Below are positions 43,750 to 53,051 of a stretch of 64,000 nt of DNA, piece by piece. A program made the position numbers and the translations under genes. Origin of the DNA: Chitinophaga arvensicola. GTDB taxonomy: Bacteria; Bacteroidota; Bacteroidia; Chitinophagales; Chitinophagaceae. Under the pieces are notes generated by a model, which was not told where the DNA came from, did no database searches, and was given only the letters and a program-made list of their open reading frames with translations. The stretch covers positions 3,937,499 to 4,001,498 of the forward strand of contig NZ_FOJG01000001.1 in the NCBI RefSeq assembly GCF_900110835.1. The letters are read 5' to 3'. Each line of letters begins with the position of its first letter. The stretch's first letter is position 1.

Positions 43750-46503
43750 TTGTATAAATTCCTGTTAACGGTTATTTTCCTGGTAGCAGGAAGTTCATTG
43801 CTGGTGGCGCAAACCAAACCGCTGCCGGTAAGAAGGGTCAATGGTATTGTAAAGGACAGTCTGGGCAAAACCATTCCTATGGCCACGGTGCGCCTGGTAT
43901 CTGCAAAAGACACCATCAATACCCTTTCATCGGAATACGGCGTGTTTAACTTCACCGGCGTAAAATCGGCCGATTTTACCATCCAGGTACAGGTAATGAG
44001 TTACCATCCATACCATAAAAGATATTTTTTCAACGATACAAAGCCTATCCTGGTGTTACCGGCCATGATCATGACTTCCAGCCTTGTGCAGCTGAAAGGG
44101 ATTGTAGTGACCACTGCCAAAGGCCCGCAGGAAAGAGGGGATACCACGGAGTTCTGGGCCAAAGACTATATTGTACGTGACTATGCCCGCCTGGAAGACC
44201 TGCTGAAACGAATGGAAGGGGTGACGGTAGGTACCGATGGTAAACTCAATTATCATGGCAAGCCGATTGCACGGGCACTGTTCAACGGGAAGAAATATTT
44301 TGGCGGGGATGTAGTATCAGCCATCAAAGAGTTACCTGCTGATATTGTAGAAAGGATCCAGATCATAGACGATAACGCAGATGGTACCGGTCCCAAACTG
44401 GCCAAATCAGATGAGTCGTCCAAAACGCTGAACATTGTTACAAAAGCAGATCGGTCGGCCGGAAAGATGTACCAGGTAAACATGGAAGCAGGCACACAGG
44501 ATCGCTACCTGGGCGCTCTTTCTGCGCGCTCTATTGATGCGTCGAAACAGTGGAGTATTTCCGCTGGCGGTTCACAACAGCCGCTGGGTATTGCACAGGG
44601 CGAACAGATAGGTACAGTGAGCAATATGATGAGAACCTTCGCCTTTGGTGGCGGAGGCGGTGGCATGTCTGGCGGTACTGCCAAGAATTCGCTGGTCAAT
44701 CTGCAGTATAGCAATATGTTTGGCAAACTACAGTTTAACGCCAACTATTTTTTTTCGGACAATCATATGCGCAGCGAAACGGAAAGCTTATCTGAACAGT
44801 TTTTCAATGAAGGAACGATGCGGAAAAAAACAAAGAGCACGGTCGATAATTCAACCACCTCACATCGTGCGGTGATAGGAGCATCATTATACCAGAAGGA
44901 TTTCTCCATGTTCCTGAATGTAGACGCGGCAATAGATAAAGATAACGGAAATACACTCCAGGAAACAACACAAACCGGTATGCTGGAGAGCTTTCAACGC
45001 AACAGGAATTACAATGGATCAACGCGCCCACAGCTGGGGCTGATGTCCAGGTTTAATTTCTTCAGAACCCGCAAAGTGATGCTGGATGTGATGCTGAACA
45101 GTCGCTATAACAGTTCCACCGGATCCGGTGATGAAACCACTGATACTTATGGTCTTCACTCCACTACACCCGACAGCAGTCTGACGCTACAGCAGAAGAT
45201 GGACAGAACAACCCTTAGCAATACTCTTGAAACAACAGTGAACTACGGAAAAGGAAAGAAGCTGGAGGTCCGTTTAAATACCGGTTTATCGCAACAACAA
45301 AATGATAACAGCAACTACAGGGATGAACTACGCGCGGGGCTTGATCCGAAACGGCTGAATGATCAGAGTAATGATAATACCCTCGTGAATTATAAGGTAC
45401 CCACAAAACTCGCTGTTGTTTACAATGTCAATAAGGACTTGTCTGTAGAACTGAACGGTACCTACGAAATGAATTGGCAGCAGGGGAAATTCAGAACGAA
45501 GAACCTGGATTTGTCGACCCACATGGATAATTTTTTACCGGGTTTCTTTGTCAAATACATTAACCGTACCACGGGCAACCTGAGTTTCTCCTACAACAAA
45601 AGAGTGCAGTTACCAGACCTGCTGCAGTTGAACAGCACACCTTATTATGAAACGCCTTTCGATGTGGTGGTGGGAAATAAAGATCTTGTTGCCAGTGTAA
45701 CGGGTAACTGGTCATTGAACTATAATTTTTTCATTCCCCGTGTGAATATTGATCTGAATGCGGGCGTTAATCTTGGACAGACAGCCAATACTATTGCGGC
45801 AGACAGGCGTATCCAGATTGATACCGCCACCAAAACAATGCGGACAGAAACGCATTTCAGGAATGTAGACGGCACTAATTTTAAAAGTGTCAATTATGGC
45901 ATAGGAAAGAGTTTTCCGGCTATAAGAATGACATTGAATTTTACAGGCGGACTGAATTTTGGAAGGAGTATTTATTTTGCCAACAACAGGCAGGAGACGA
46001 ATGATATGGTATCAGCTAACCACAGTTTAAACATGGTAGTAACGCCTGTCAAATGGCTGGACCTGTCGCCTGAGTTATCTTACAGAACACAGAACAGTAA
46101 AAATTCACTCGCAATGAATGGCCCTATTTATAACAAAGAGTTCCTGGGTAGTTTAAAGAGCTCCATTATTTTACCTCAAAATATTACGGTCAACATTCAT
46201 GCAGTACAAAGTATGACAGCCGCCACCAACTTACTGACAAGTCCCCGTCCGTTGGTAATTGACGCGAACGTAGAAATGCGTATGCTGAAACGGAAAGATG
46301 CTATCATCAGTTTTGTGGTAATGGATATGTTGCAGCAGAACAGAAGTACCGCTTTTAACCAGATGGAGAATGGTTTTATCAATTATGTATCCAGCAGTAA
46401 AAGCCGTTATTTCCTGTGCCAGTTTTCCTGGCAACCGCAGCGTTTTACGCGTAGTAAGTCTGCCAAAGGGGTACGCAATAGCGATGGTAGCTTTGGGTTG
46501 TAG
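43750..46503 (+). CDS. Outer-membrane beta-barrel protein with carboxypeptidase-like domain (TonB-receptor-like)
   Basis: Protein of 917 residues with a signal peptide (YKFLLTVIFLVAGSSLLVAQ). A carboxypeptidase-regulatory-like domain follows at about 28-110, then a plug-like part (LEDLLKRMEGVTVGTDGKL, ARALFNGKKYFGG, ELPADIVERIQIIDD) and a long barrel. A glycine run (FGGGGGGMSGG) stands in an early loop. The start is TTG at 43750: there is no ATG between the in-frame stop at 43726 and residue about 43, and only the TTG keeps the signal peptide. It ends 2 bases from the convergent hydrolase gene. Confidence 0.85.
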   Translation: MYKFLLTVIFLVAGSSLLVAQTKPLPVRRVNGIVKDSLGKTIPMATVRLVSAKDTINTLSSEYGVFNFTGVKSADFTIQVQVMSYHPYHKRYFFNDTKPILVLPAMIMTSSLVQLKGIVVTTAKGPQERGDTTEFWAKDYIVRDYARLEDLLKRMEGVTVGTDGKLNYHGKPIARALFNGKKYFGGDVVSAIKELPADIVERIQIIDDNADGTGPKLAKSDESSKTLNIVTKADRSAGKMYQVNMEAGTQDRYLGALSARSIDASKQWSISAGGSQQPLGIAQGEQIGTVSNMMRTFAFGGGGGGMSGGTAKNSLVNLQYSNMFGKLQFNANYFFSDNHMRSETESLSEQFFNEGTMRKKTKSTVDNSTTSHRAVIGASLYQKDFSMFLNVDAAIDKDNGNTLQETTQTGMLESFQRNRNYNGSTRPQLGLMSRFNFFRTRKVMLDVMLNSRYNSSTGSGDETTDTYGLHSTTPDSSLTLQQKMDRTTLSNTLETTVNYGKGKKLEVRLNTGLSQQQNDNSNYRDELRAGLDPKRLNDQSNDNTLVNYKVPTKLAVVYNVNKDLSVELNGTYEMNWQQGKFRTKNLDLSTHMDNFLPGFFVKYINRTTGNLSFSYNKRVQLPDLLQLNSTPYYETPFDVVVGNKDLVASVTGNWSLNYNFFIPRVNIDLNAGVNLGQTANTIAADRRIQIDTATKTMRTETHFRNVDGTNFKSVNYGIGKSFPAIRMTLNFTGGLNFGRSIYFANNRQETNDMVSANHSLNMVVTPVKWLDLSPELSYRTQNSKNSLAMNGPIYNKEFLGSLKSSIILPQNITVNIHAVQSMTAATNLLTSPRPLVIDANVEMRMLKRKDAIISFVVMDMLQQNRSTAFNQMENGFINYVSSSKSRYFLCQFSWQPQRFTRSKSAKGVRNSDGSFGL

Positions 46504-46505
46504 GA

Positions 46506-48428
46506 TCATTCACCGGCCAGCGGCTGTACTGTCATGTTAAACCCGACACTGACGGCCCCGAATTTTTTCCATTCGCCTTCACTGATGGTCCGGTGCCAGG
46601 TAGCGCCATGCAGGAGGGCGGCCGACAAAAAGATGGCGCCATGTTTTTGTGTGGAAGCCCCTTGCACCCATTCAAGTGCTACAAAAACATCCCCATGCAT
46701 CAGCAGGTGGTAGGCGCTCAGATCGATGGCATAAGTGCCGCGCTGGCTGCCTACTCCTACAATGATACTTTCCTGAAGAATATTCTCCGCCGGAAGACCA
46801 TCTGCAAACCGGTAGATATTGAGCCGGAATACGGCGGTATCCAGCCGGTTTTCTGCTACTGTAAAGCGGAAGCGTTTCAACAGCACATCTTTTTTCCCGA
46901 GTTGCATTCGGCTGCCGATTTCAGAGCCGAGGAATTTTAAAGGAAATCCAAAGCTCATGGATTTGGAGGTGCTGGTACTGCCAATGATCCTGGCGGGTTG
47001 TAGCCTGGCTACCGCCACCGCTTCCTTTAGTTTTGTTACACGGGGGAACAACGTGAAAACCAACGGCGCCTGTCCGGTAGAAATGGCATACGTGCTATCC
47101 CGGTAGCCCACCATGGATACCCGCACGCTGTCGGCCTCTTTCCCTGCATGGAGTTGCAGCCGGAAGCTTCCGTTCTGTGCGGATACGGTACCAATGTTTT
47201 GATGTGGCACGCCAATGTTTGTAAAAGGGAGAGGCTGGCCTGTTTGTCCGTCCCGGACCATGCCTTTTACGATGGTGGTATTTTTGTCTGCAATGCCCGC
47301 AGCTATCGGGTAAAGGGTATCTGCCAGGTGTCGGCGCAGGAGCGATAGTTCCTGTTCCCGCAATGCGCGCGGTTTGTTTTTCAAGTATTCATCAAAGAAA
47401 AGACGTGCATAGAGGCAGCTTTGTGTATACACCTGGTTGCTGTCTGGCACTTTACCGGAAATGAAGGAAGGGAGCGAAGGTAAACAGGAAAAATCTTCAT
47501 GGCCTGCACCGGCAAAACGGAAATATCGTTTGCTGGTATGTAGCGCTGGTAAAATACGGAAGATGGAATCTGCCGGATAATCCTCCTGTTTACGATCACT
47601 TTCCAGGTATGCATAAGGCGCGTTGATGGCTGCTGCCTGAAAGTAGTGTGCTTGCCGCAACGCATTAAAGTCATTGTCTTCTTCCTGGGAATTACCATAA
47701 TAATGAATCTCAGAGCCATCAAAGGATAGCACGGCATTGATCTGCTGCGTTTGCATGGCCATTATTGAAGCTGCGAGGCCACCCCAGCTATAGCCCATTA
47801 CGCCGGTTTTTCCAGGCATTGTATACACCTGTTCCTGCAGGTAATGCCAGGCAAATAAACCATCTTTTACCTGTTCCATCAGGTCGGCAGCTTTGGTGTG
47901 CATATCGCCAGGGTAGCGACCCACAGAGGTAATGGCCGCTACCACGTAGCCATGCGCCGCCAGTGATTCAAACAAAGGAATGTTTTCATAGCTCATACCG
48001 TCATAGCCACACATATAAATAATCAGCGGAAAGCGTTGCTTTATCGGCGGAGTATCCCGATAACTGCTGGTCCGCAAACACGATAGCATGGCCGTATCCG
48101 CGATATTCACATTCGCAGCGATATATTGCAGTAGTTCCGCCGACATGCCGTTATACACCGTATCATCCTGAAAGCGGTTGGCCCGTTGCTCCAGCAATCC
48201 GACAAATGTGGAGAAGGGGATGGGCATTGACCCGGCTGTGGTTTGGGCGGGGTACCATACATCCACTTCCAGCGGACGGAAATGTAGTTGATGGCCCGCA
48301 TGGCTGCCCGGTTTATATATCCTGGAGGAATCGGTCAGAAAGATAGCGCGATAGCCTGCCTGATAAGACTGTGCAGTAATGGAAGCAACGGAAAAGATAC
48401 ACAGGGTGAATGCGTATAAACCTTTCAT
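46506..48428 (-). CDS. Alpha/beta hydrolase (dienelactone-hydrolase-like) fused to a carboxypeptidase-regulatory-like domain
   Basis: Secreted protein of 640 residues from the ATG at 48428, whose signal peptide is KGLYAFTLCIFSVASITAQ; the frame is open 30 codons further but without sense. The first 390 residues are an alpha/beta hydrolase: nucleophile elbow GYSWGG with Ser214, oxyanion region FPLIIYMCGYDGMS, and a likely His in AGAGHEDFS. A carboxypeptidase-regulatory-like domain follows at about 382-460 (VKGMVRDGQTGQPLPFTNIGV). The last 170 residues are beta-rich and unfamiliar. Such beta domains may anchor or extend the enzyme. Substrate is unknown; an esterase or peptidase are both possible. 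Confidence 0.78.
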   Translation of the reverse strand: MKGLYAFTLCIFSVASITAQSYQAGYRAIFLTDSSRIYKPGSHAGHQLHFRPLEVDVWYPAQTTAGSMPIPFSTFVGLLEQRANRFQDDTVYNGMSAELLQYIAANVNIADTAMLSCLRTSSYRDTPPIKQRFPLIIYMCGYDGMSYENIPLFESLAAHGYVVAAITSVGRYPGDMHTKAADLMEQVKDGLFAWHYLQEQVYTMPGKTGVMGYSWGGLAASIMAMQTQQINAVLSFDGSEIHYYGNSQEEDNDFNALRQAHYFQAAAINAPYAYLESDRKQEDYPADSIFRILPALHTSKRYFRFAGAGHEDFSCLPSLPSFISGKVPDSNQVYTQSCLYARLFFDEYLKNKPRALREQELSLLRRHLADTLYPIAAGIADKNTTIVKGMVRDGQTGQPLPFTNIGVPHQNIGTVSAQNGSFRLQLHAGKEADSVRVSMVGYRDSTYAISTGQAPLVFTLFPRVTKLKEAVAVARLQPARIIGSTSTSKSMSFGFPLKFLGSEIGSRMQLGKKDVLLKRFRFTVAENRLDTAVFRLNIYRFADGLPAENILQESIIVGVGSQRGTYAIDLSAYHLLMHGDVFVALEWVQGASTQKHGAIFLSAALLHGATWHRTISEGEWKKFGAVSVGFNMTVQPLAGE

Positions 48429-48791
48429 GGTAATGGTTTTGCTCTGGGTAAATGCCCGGCTAAGGTATGGGAAGCCGTACAACCCTGGTGTTATAGCTAT
48501 GTGAAAATGGGCTGACAAAATAATACAGGATAAGTAGGGCAGGATGTTTACGTTTCTGTTATTTTTTCGCGAGATAATTACCTGTTATTTTTCACAGCGG
48601 CTAAGTACGTGGAACAAATTTCCCATTTGGAATATATGGTGCGTTAATGGATCCACAGGTGGGTATCTTTCCTGAAAGTTGCTACGGACGCTTGCACAGC
48701 AAAACATACACCACGGCGGGCCTGTAAGGAAGATATTGCTTACTCACCGCATTCAGGCATGGATTTAATGTGAACAGGTAAACACCACCCC
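48429..48791. other. Gene-free 363-base divergent region
   Basis: It lies between the minus-strand hydrolase and the plus-strand DUF2252 gene, so it must hold both promoters. No strong promoter, hairpin or small gene was found. ATGCCCGGC at 48452-48460 weakly resembles the core of the elements at 39080 and 40063 and has a similar distance to its gene. Confidence 0.6.
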
Positions 48792-49997
48792 ATGTCAGGT
48801 TTATCCAGATTGCTTAAATCCTTCAACAGTCACCGGTTACAGGAAATGATTCCCTTTAAATATGAAGCGATGGCGGAAAATATATTCCGTTTTTACCGGG
48901 GAACCTGCCACCTGTTCTATGCTACGCTCAACAAAGCAAAGAAAGCGATTCCAGCTTCTCCTGCAGTCTGGATCTGTGGTGATCTGCACCTGGAGAACTT
49001 CGGCAGCTATAAGGCGGATAACAAGCTGGTATATTTTGACCTGAACGATTTTGATGAAGCTATACTGGCGCCTGCCATCTGGGAAGTTATCCGGCTGGTG
49101 ACGAGTATTTTTATTGCTTTTGACACATTGGAAATTGATCCTAATCAGGCCACCAATATGGCGGCGTTGTTTCTAAAGGTATACGCCACCACCTTATGTG
49201 TCGGGAAGGCGATCAGTATAGAACCAAGAACGGCCAAAGGGATTGTCTGCCAGTTTTTAGAAGGAGCAGAAAGAGGTACCTACTCGGAAGTATTGGAAAA
49301 ACGGACGGAGAAAAGAAGAAGCAGGGTAGTGCTTTCTTTGAAAAATGAGCGGCACCTGAAATTGCAGAAAACATTAAAGAAGGAACTGAAGGCGCATATT
49401 TCGGATTGGATCCGGAACAGCAGTGACGGTCCCTATAATTACGAGGTCAGAGATGTTGTTTTTCGTTTGGCTGGTACAGGTAGTATTGGCGTGAAGCGGT
49501 ACTTGTTTCTGTTAAAAAGTACCAATACAAAAGGCAGGTACCTGGTGGTAGATATGAAGCAATCTTTTTCTTCCAGTCTCAAGCCATATATACCAATTAA
49601 ACAACCCAAATGGAAAACGCAGGGAGAAAGGATTACTACTATTCAGCACAGGATGCAGAATATGTCTGCATCGCTTTTAAGTACCACTGTTTTCAAGGGA
49701 GAGTCTTATGTGATCCAGGAATTGCAACCGGAAAAGGATACGATTAATTTTAAACTGATTAAGAACCAGTACCGCGATATTTACCAGGTAATTTCTGATA
49801 TGGCTGTGCTCACGGCCTCTGCTCAGCTAAGAAGTAGCGGCATGAATGGTTCAGCGACTGCAGACGAGTTGAAGTTTTTTGGCAGGAAGAAGGGCTGGCG
49901 CAAAGTGGTGTTGAATTACGCGCAAAGCTATGCAACGGGTATAAAAAATGACTACAGGCAGTTTATGAAAGATTATAAAAACGGCGTGTTTTCCTGA
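48792..49997 (+). CDS. DUF2252 protein (kinase-like fold)
   Basis: Protein of 401 residues, cytoplasmic by appearance. The DUF2252 markers are VWICGDLHLENFGSYK and LVYFDLNDFDEAILAPAIWEV, which recall the catalytic and metal-binding loops of aminoglycoside-phosphotransferase-like kinases. The C-terminal region (FFGRKKGWRKVVLNYAQSYATGIKNDY) is also typical of the family. The substrate is unknown for this family. It is a single-gene unit closed by a bidirectional terminator. Confidence 0.88.
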   Translation: MSGLSRLLKSFNSHRLQEMIPFKYEAMAENIFRFYRGTCHLFYATLNKAKKAIPASPAVWICGDLHLENFGSYKADNKLVYFDLNDFDEAILAPAIWEVIRLVTSIFIAFDTLEIDPNQATNMAALFLKVYATTLCVGKAISIEPRTAKGIVCQFLEGAERGTYSEVLEKRTEKRRSRVVLSLKNERHLKLQKTLKKELKAHISDWIRNSSDGPYNYEVRDVVFRLAGTGSIGVKRYLFLLKSTNTKGRYLVVDMKQSFSSSLKPYIPIKQPKWKTQGERITTIQHRMQNMSASLLSTTVFKGESYVIQELQPEKDTINFKLIKNQYRDIYQVISDMAVLTASAQLRSSGMNGSATADELKFFGRKKGWRKVVLNYAQSYATGIKNDYRQFMKDYKNGVFS

Positions 49998-50014
49998 GCA
50001 CGTCTGTTTAATAA

Positions 50015-50050
50015 GGGAACACAGGTATGATTACCTGTGTTCCTTTTTTA
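50015..50050. terminator. Bidirectional terminator between the DUF2252 and DUF5010 genes
   Basis: GGAACACAGGTA (50016-50027) and its complement (50032-50043) with a four-base loop and six T on the plus side. The minus side is AT-rich after the stem. It separates convergent genes. Confidence 0.88.
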
Positions 50051-50052
50051 TT

Positions 50053-51579
50053 TTACAAAGTTACCCGGTTAAAGAAATTAATACTTAAAGAACCGGATAC
50101 AATTTTTAATCGCACAGTATGCAGGCCGTCTGCCGGCAGGGAAACTGTGCCGGCGTCTATCAGTGACCATACACCGTTGTTGGTTATGGGCATATTGATA
50201 ATAGGCAGATCATTGCCATCAACGCTAAACCGGATAGAGGCCGCCTGGTTGGAAGAATAGCGGACCTGGAATTTACTGTCCCCGGCGCTGAAGGGAAGTT
50301 CTCTCCATTCCAGCCATTCGTTGGCCTGGGTATTGTTGACATGCCATCCTCCATAGGTATCGCCATTTTTTACAATGTCGAGGTCCCCGTCACGGAAGGT
50401 GCCGCCGCTGTTGCCTGTGGTCAGGTCGTTGTAGAAATCGCAGCCTTCTGCTTCCACTTTCAGTGTGGCGGGGTATGGATCATTGCTGAAGCGGCGAAGG
50501 ATATTGATGCGTTGGTTGGGATAGTCGTAGTAGGTGACATCCTTACTTCTGAAAATGGCGGCATTCTCTGCACAGTCGGTAAAGCCTTCCAGCAGGGTGA
50601 GTACCGCGCCGGCGCCCCAGGTATTGGTGAGGGTGTTGATCCAGGTTTGTCCGTGGTTGGCATCAATAAACATGTTTGTGGTGCCTTGTACCACGCGGAA
50701 GCCGGGTACACCGGAGCCTACTTTCACGCCATTGAAAGTATACAGCGTGGATGGGTTGGTCATGTTGAACCAGTTATGCACTGCATCGGTAACGGCTGGG
50801 TCATTTACACTGGCGTCTCTGTCGATCCACGATTTATCAATAACCAGGTAAGGATCCTGGTTGAAAGTGGCGTTGAACTGCGCGCGTACGTATTGCAGAA
50901 TTTTTTTCAGGTTGCCATTGCCTGAGTTGATGGCCCAGCTGGGATGTACTGCCCAGAAAAATACGACGGGTCTGCCGTTGTACTTAAACCGTTTGGCGTC
51001 CGGGATATTCTGGAAAGCGGTTTTGATATTATAGGTCCAGATGTATTTGTAGTTGGCGGTATCGCCGCAATCGAACGGGGTGGCTGTCGTATAGCCGAGG
51101 CCGTTGTCTACGTTCCTGTTGGCGCACCAGGACGAGGGGCAGTCGTCAAATACGGCTATTTTGAACTTGCCGGTTACACCCCGGCGGTCCATTGCCTGTG
51201 TTAGTTTGGTCAGTTTACGCGGATCTCCGTGATCAACCGTGGGGACGTTGGGACTATAACCACGGCAGTTGGCCGCAAAAAAGTCCTGCCCGCTGAAGGC
51301 AAATTCTTCCACCAGGTTATCCCACCAGTCGTCTTCACTGGCGGAAGATTTATACAAAGGCTGATTATAGAGGATATTACCGGCAGGAGTAGGACTGGCG
51401 CCGCCTCCGGCACGGATGGTGTTATTAAATCCTACTACAGAGCCGATAAACCGGGTAGGCGCGCCGGCATTTTCTACCGTCAGTGATTTCCCGTCGGGGA
51501 TGGGTTCGAGTGTTGCTTCCTTCCTGGAGCAGGCAGCAAGACAGAGTACTGCCAGCAGGCAGAATTGATTTTTCATCAT
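50053..51579 (-). CDS. DUF5010-type lipoprotein with C-terminal CBM6-like domain
   Basis: Surface lipoprotein of 508 residues from the ATG at 51579; lipobox LAACSRK follows a short signal peptide. The central 300 residues look like a TIM-barrel-type DUF5010 domain (KFKIAVFDDCPSSWCANRN, RPVVFFWAVHPSWAI, LTLLEGFTDCAENAA). The last 130 residues resemble a family-6-like carbohydrate-binding module (GGTFRDGDLDIVKNGDTYGGWHVNNTQ cut to GGTFRDGDLDIVKNG and ANEWLEWRELPF). Glycan binding or hydrolysis is likely. The catalytic residues cannot be named. It is transcribed alone. Confidence 0.78.
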   Translation of the reverse strand: MMKNQFCLLAVLCLAACSRKEATLEPIPDGKSLTVENAGAPTRFIGSVVGFNNTIRAGGGASPTPAGNILYNQPLYKSSASEDDWWDNLVEEFAFSGQDFFAANCRGYSPNVPTVDHGDPRKLTKLTQAMDRRGVTGKFKIAVFDDCPSSWCANRNVDNGLGYTTATPFDCGDTANYKYIWTYNIKTAFQNIPDAKRFKYNGRPVVFFWAVHPSWAINSGNGNLKKILQYVRAQFNATFNQDPYLVIDKSWIDRDASVNDPAVTDAVHNWFNMTNPSTLYTFNGVKVGSGVPGFRVVQGTTNMFIDANHGQTWINTLTNTWGAGAVLTLLEGFTDCAENAAIFRSKDVTYYDYPNQRINILRRFSNDPYPATLKVEAEGCDFYNDLTTGNSGGTFRDGDLDIVKNGDTYGGWHVNNTQANEWLEWRELPFSAGDSKFQVRYSSNQAASIRFSVDGNDLPIINMPITNNGVWSLIDAGTVSLPADGLHTVRLKIVSGSLSINFFNRVTL

Positions 51580-51832
51580 TTGATAGGTTTTATAACGTGG
51601 CAGATCAGGCAATATGCCTGTAAAGGTTAAAAAAAGGATAGCAGCATAACAGGGCTGCCATCTCAGGGAGAATGGCAATAACAGTACTTCATATCGTGGT
51701 TTTTTTGAAAGAAAATGGGAAGATAAAAGCCGGACGCTAACAAAATGATTAACAGGTTTATTAATAACGGGAATGGCTATACAAAAAAAGATCCCGGCAT
51801 CAGAAACATGCCTGTTTTTAAAAAAGGATTAT

Positions 51833-51861
51833 TTTGCAGGTTGATTTCGTATATAAAATTG
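51833..51861 (+). promoter_or_regulatory. Promoter of the DUF493 gene
   Basis: TTTG at 51833-51836 and TAAAATTG at 51854-51861 (one mismatch to TAnnTTTG) are 17 bases apart. The site lies 15 bases before the ATG at 51877 and supports that start over upstream ones. Confidence 0.5.
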
Positions 51862-51876
51862 AGAAATAGTATTAAT

Positions 51877-52182
51877 ATGTCTACAGGTGAAAATGCAAAT
51901 GCCGGCTTAAGCGGAGATCCATATGAAAATTTTCGTTCATTGTTGCAGCAGTCAATCGTATTTCCTTCGGAGTATATCTTTAAGTTTATTATTAAAGCAG
52001 AGGAGGAGAAGATAACAGCGCTGAAATCCATGTTTGCCAATGCTTCGGCTACCATTTCGGAAAACAGCTCTTCTGCCGGGAAATATAAGTCATTTACAGT
52101 GCAGGTGCTCGTTCAGGATGAAGAAGAAGTGATCGCCTATTATAAACAGGTGTCGAAAATTGATTCTGTTATTATGTTATAA
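51877..52182 (+). CDS. DUF493 (YbeD-like) protein
   Basis: Protein of 101 residues. The DUF493 core is visible from PSEYIFKFIIKAEEEKITALKSMF to SFTVQVLVQDEEEVIAYYKQVSKI. These proteins have a ferredoxin-like regulatory fold; the biological role is unclear. The frame is open upstream to 51745, but the sequence there is not conserved-looking and a promoter lies inside it, so the ATG at 51877 is chosen. The following YceI gene is 125 bases away. Confidence 0.85.
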   Translation: MSTGENANAGLSGDPYENFRSLLQQSIVFPSEYIFKFIIKAEEEKITALKSMFANASATISENSSSAGKYKSFTVQVLVQDEEEVIAYYKQVSKIDSVIML

Positions 52183-52307
52183 GGGGTGAAATTAAGCGTT
52201 GCAACACATGAATTGTTAAAAGATTGACATTTTTCAATGTGTTGGATCGTGGAATCAACCCAATGAATTAATTTCGTGGACTTATATATAATACTTAATC
52301 CAGATTT

Positions 52308-52979
52308 ATGAAGCAAACAGTACCTGCTTTTATCCTGCTGGCTACATTGGCCGCATGTGGTGGTGCTTCGACCGATCAGGCGAAGACCGAAGAAAAGAAA
52401 GAAGCGGCTGTTGCCACAGGCACAGCTTTCGCTATTGACACTACTACGACCACTGTACAATGGCGTGCTACCCACAAAGGTGGATTTGCGCCACGTTTCG
52501 GTGCGATCAAAGTGGCTGATGGTAGCCTCAATGTTGAAAACGGTGCAGTTACCGGCGGTAGCTTCGACGTAAACCTGACTTCCCTGGCGGTAGATCCTGC
52601 TTCTGTTACTGAGCCGGACAAGAAACCAGCCGACCTGGAAGGTCACCTGAAAAGCCCGGATTTCTTTGACGTGGCTAAACATCCTACAGCTAAATTTGTG
52701 ATCACAGCGGTGGCTCCTTACGACAGCACCAAGCAGAAAAGTCTGCTTCCCGGCGCTACTAATCTGATCAGCGGTAACCTGACCCTGAAAGACAGCACCC
52801 TGAACATCACTTTCCCTGCACAAATCACTGTTGGCGCAAGCGACGTTACTGCAAATGCAAAATTTGTTATCGACAGATCTTCCTGGGGTATCAGCTACAA
52901 AACAGAAGGTAGCCCTGAAAACTGGATGATCAGCAAAGATGTTGAAATTGGTTTCAGCCTGAAAGCAGTTAAGAAGTAA
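52308..52979 (+). CDS. YceI-family lipoprotein
   Basis: Lipoprotein of 223 residues with lipobox LAACGG (Cys about residue 17). It is followed by an Asp/Glu/Lys linker and a YceI lipocalin-like barrel (FAIDTTTTTVQWRATHKGGF, GSFDVNLTSLAVD, LEGHLKSPDFFDVAKHPTAKF, NAKFVIDRSSWGI). YceI proteins bind isoprenoid-like lipids in an elongated cavity. A stress-response role is commonly suggested. Upstream lies the palindrome GTTGCAAC at 52198-52205 and a weak -7 (TAATTTCG). It ends at a strong terminator. Confidence 0.92.
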   Translation: MKQTVPAFILLATLAACGGASTDQAKTEEKKEAAVATGTAFAIDTTTTTVQWRATHKGGFAPRFGAIKVADGSLNVENGAVTGGSFDVNLTSLAVDPASVTEPDKKPADLEGHLKSPDFFDVAKHPTAKFVITAVAPYDSTKQKSLLPGATNLISGNLTLKDSTLNITFPAQITVGASDVTANAKFVIDRSSWGISYKTEGSPENWMISKDVEIGFSLKAVKK

Positions 52980-52997
52980 GTTCGCAATGATCTTATT

Positions 52998-53038
52998 AAA
53001 GAAGCCTTACAGCGTAGCTGTAAGGCTTCTTTATTTTA
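52998..53038. terminator. Bidirectional terminator between YceI and the porin-like gene
   Basis: A 16-bp stem (52998-53013 with 53017-53032, core GAAGCCTTACAGC) with a three-base loop is followed by a T-rich tract. It serves the YceI gene and the convergent porin-like gene. Confidence 0.9.
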
Positions 53039-53051
53039 TATTTGTTGTTGT

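Noticed and set aside
52198..52205. GTTGCAAC palindrome upstream of the YceI gene as a metalloregulator site
   Set aside because: A given 8-base word is expected about once per window by chance, and the YceI gene has no metal context.
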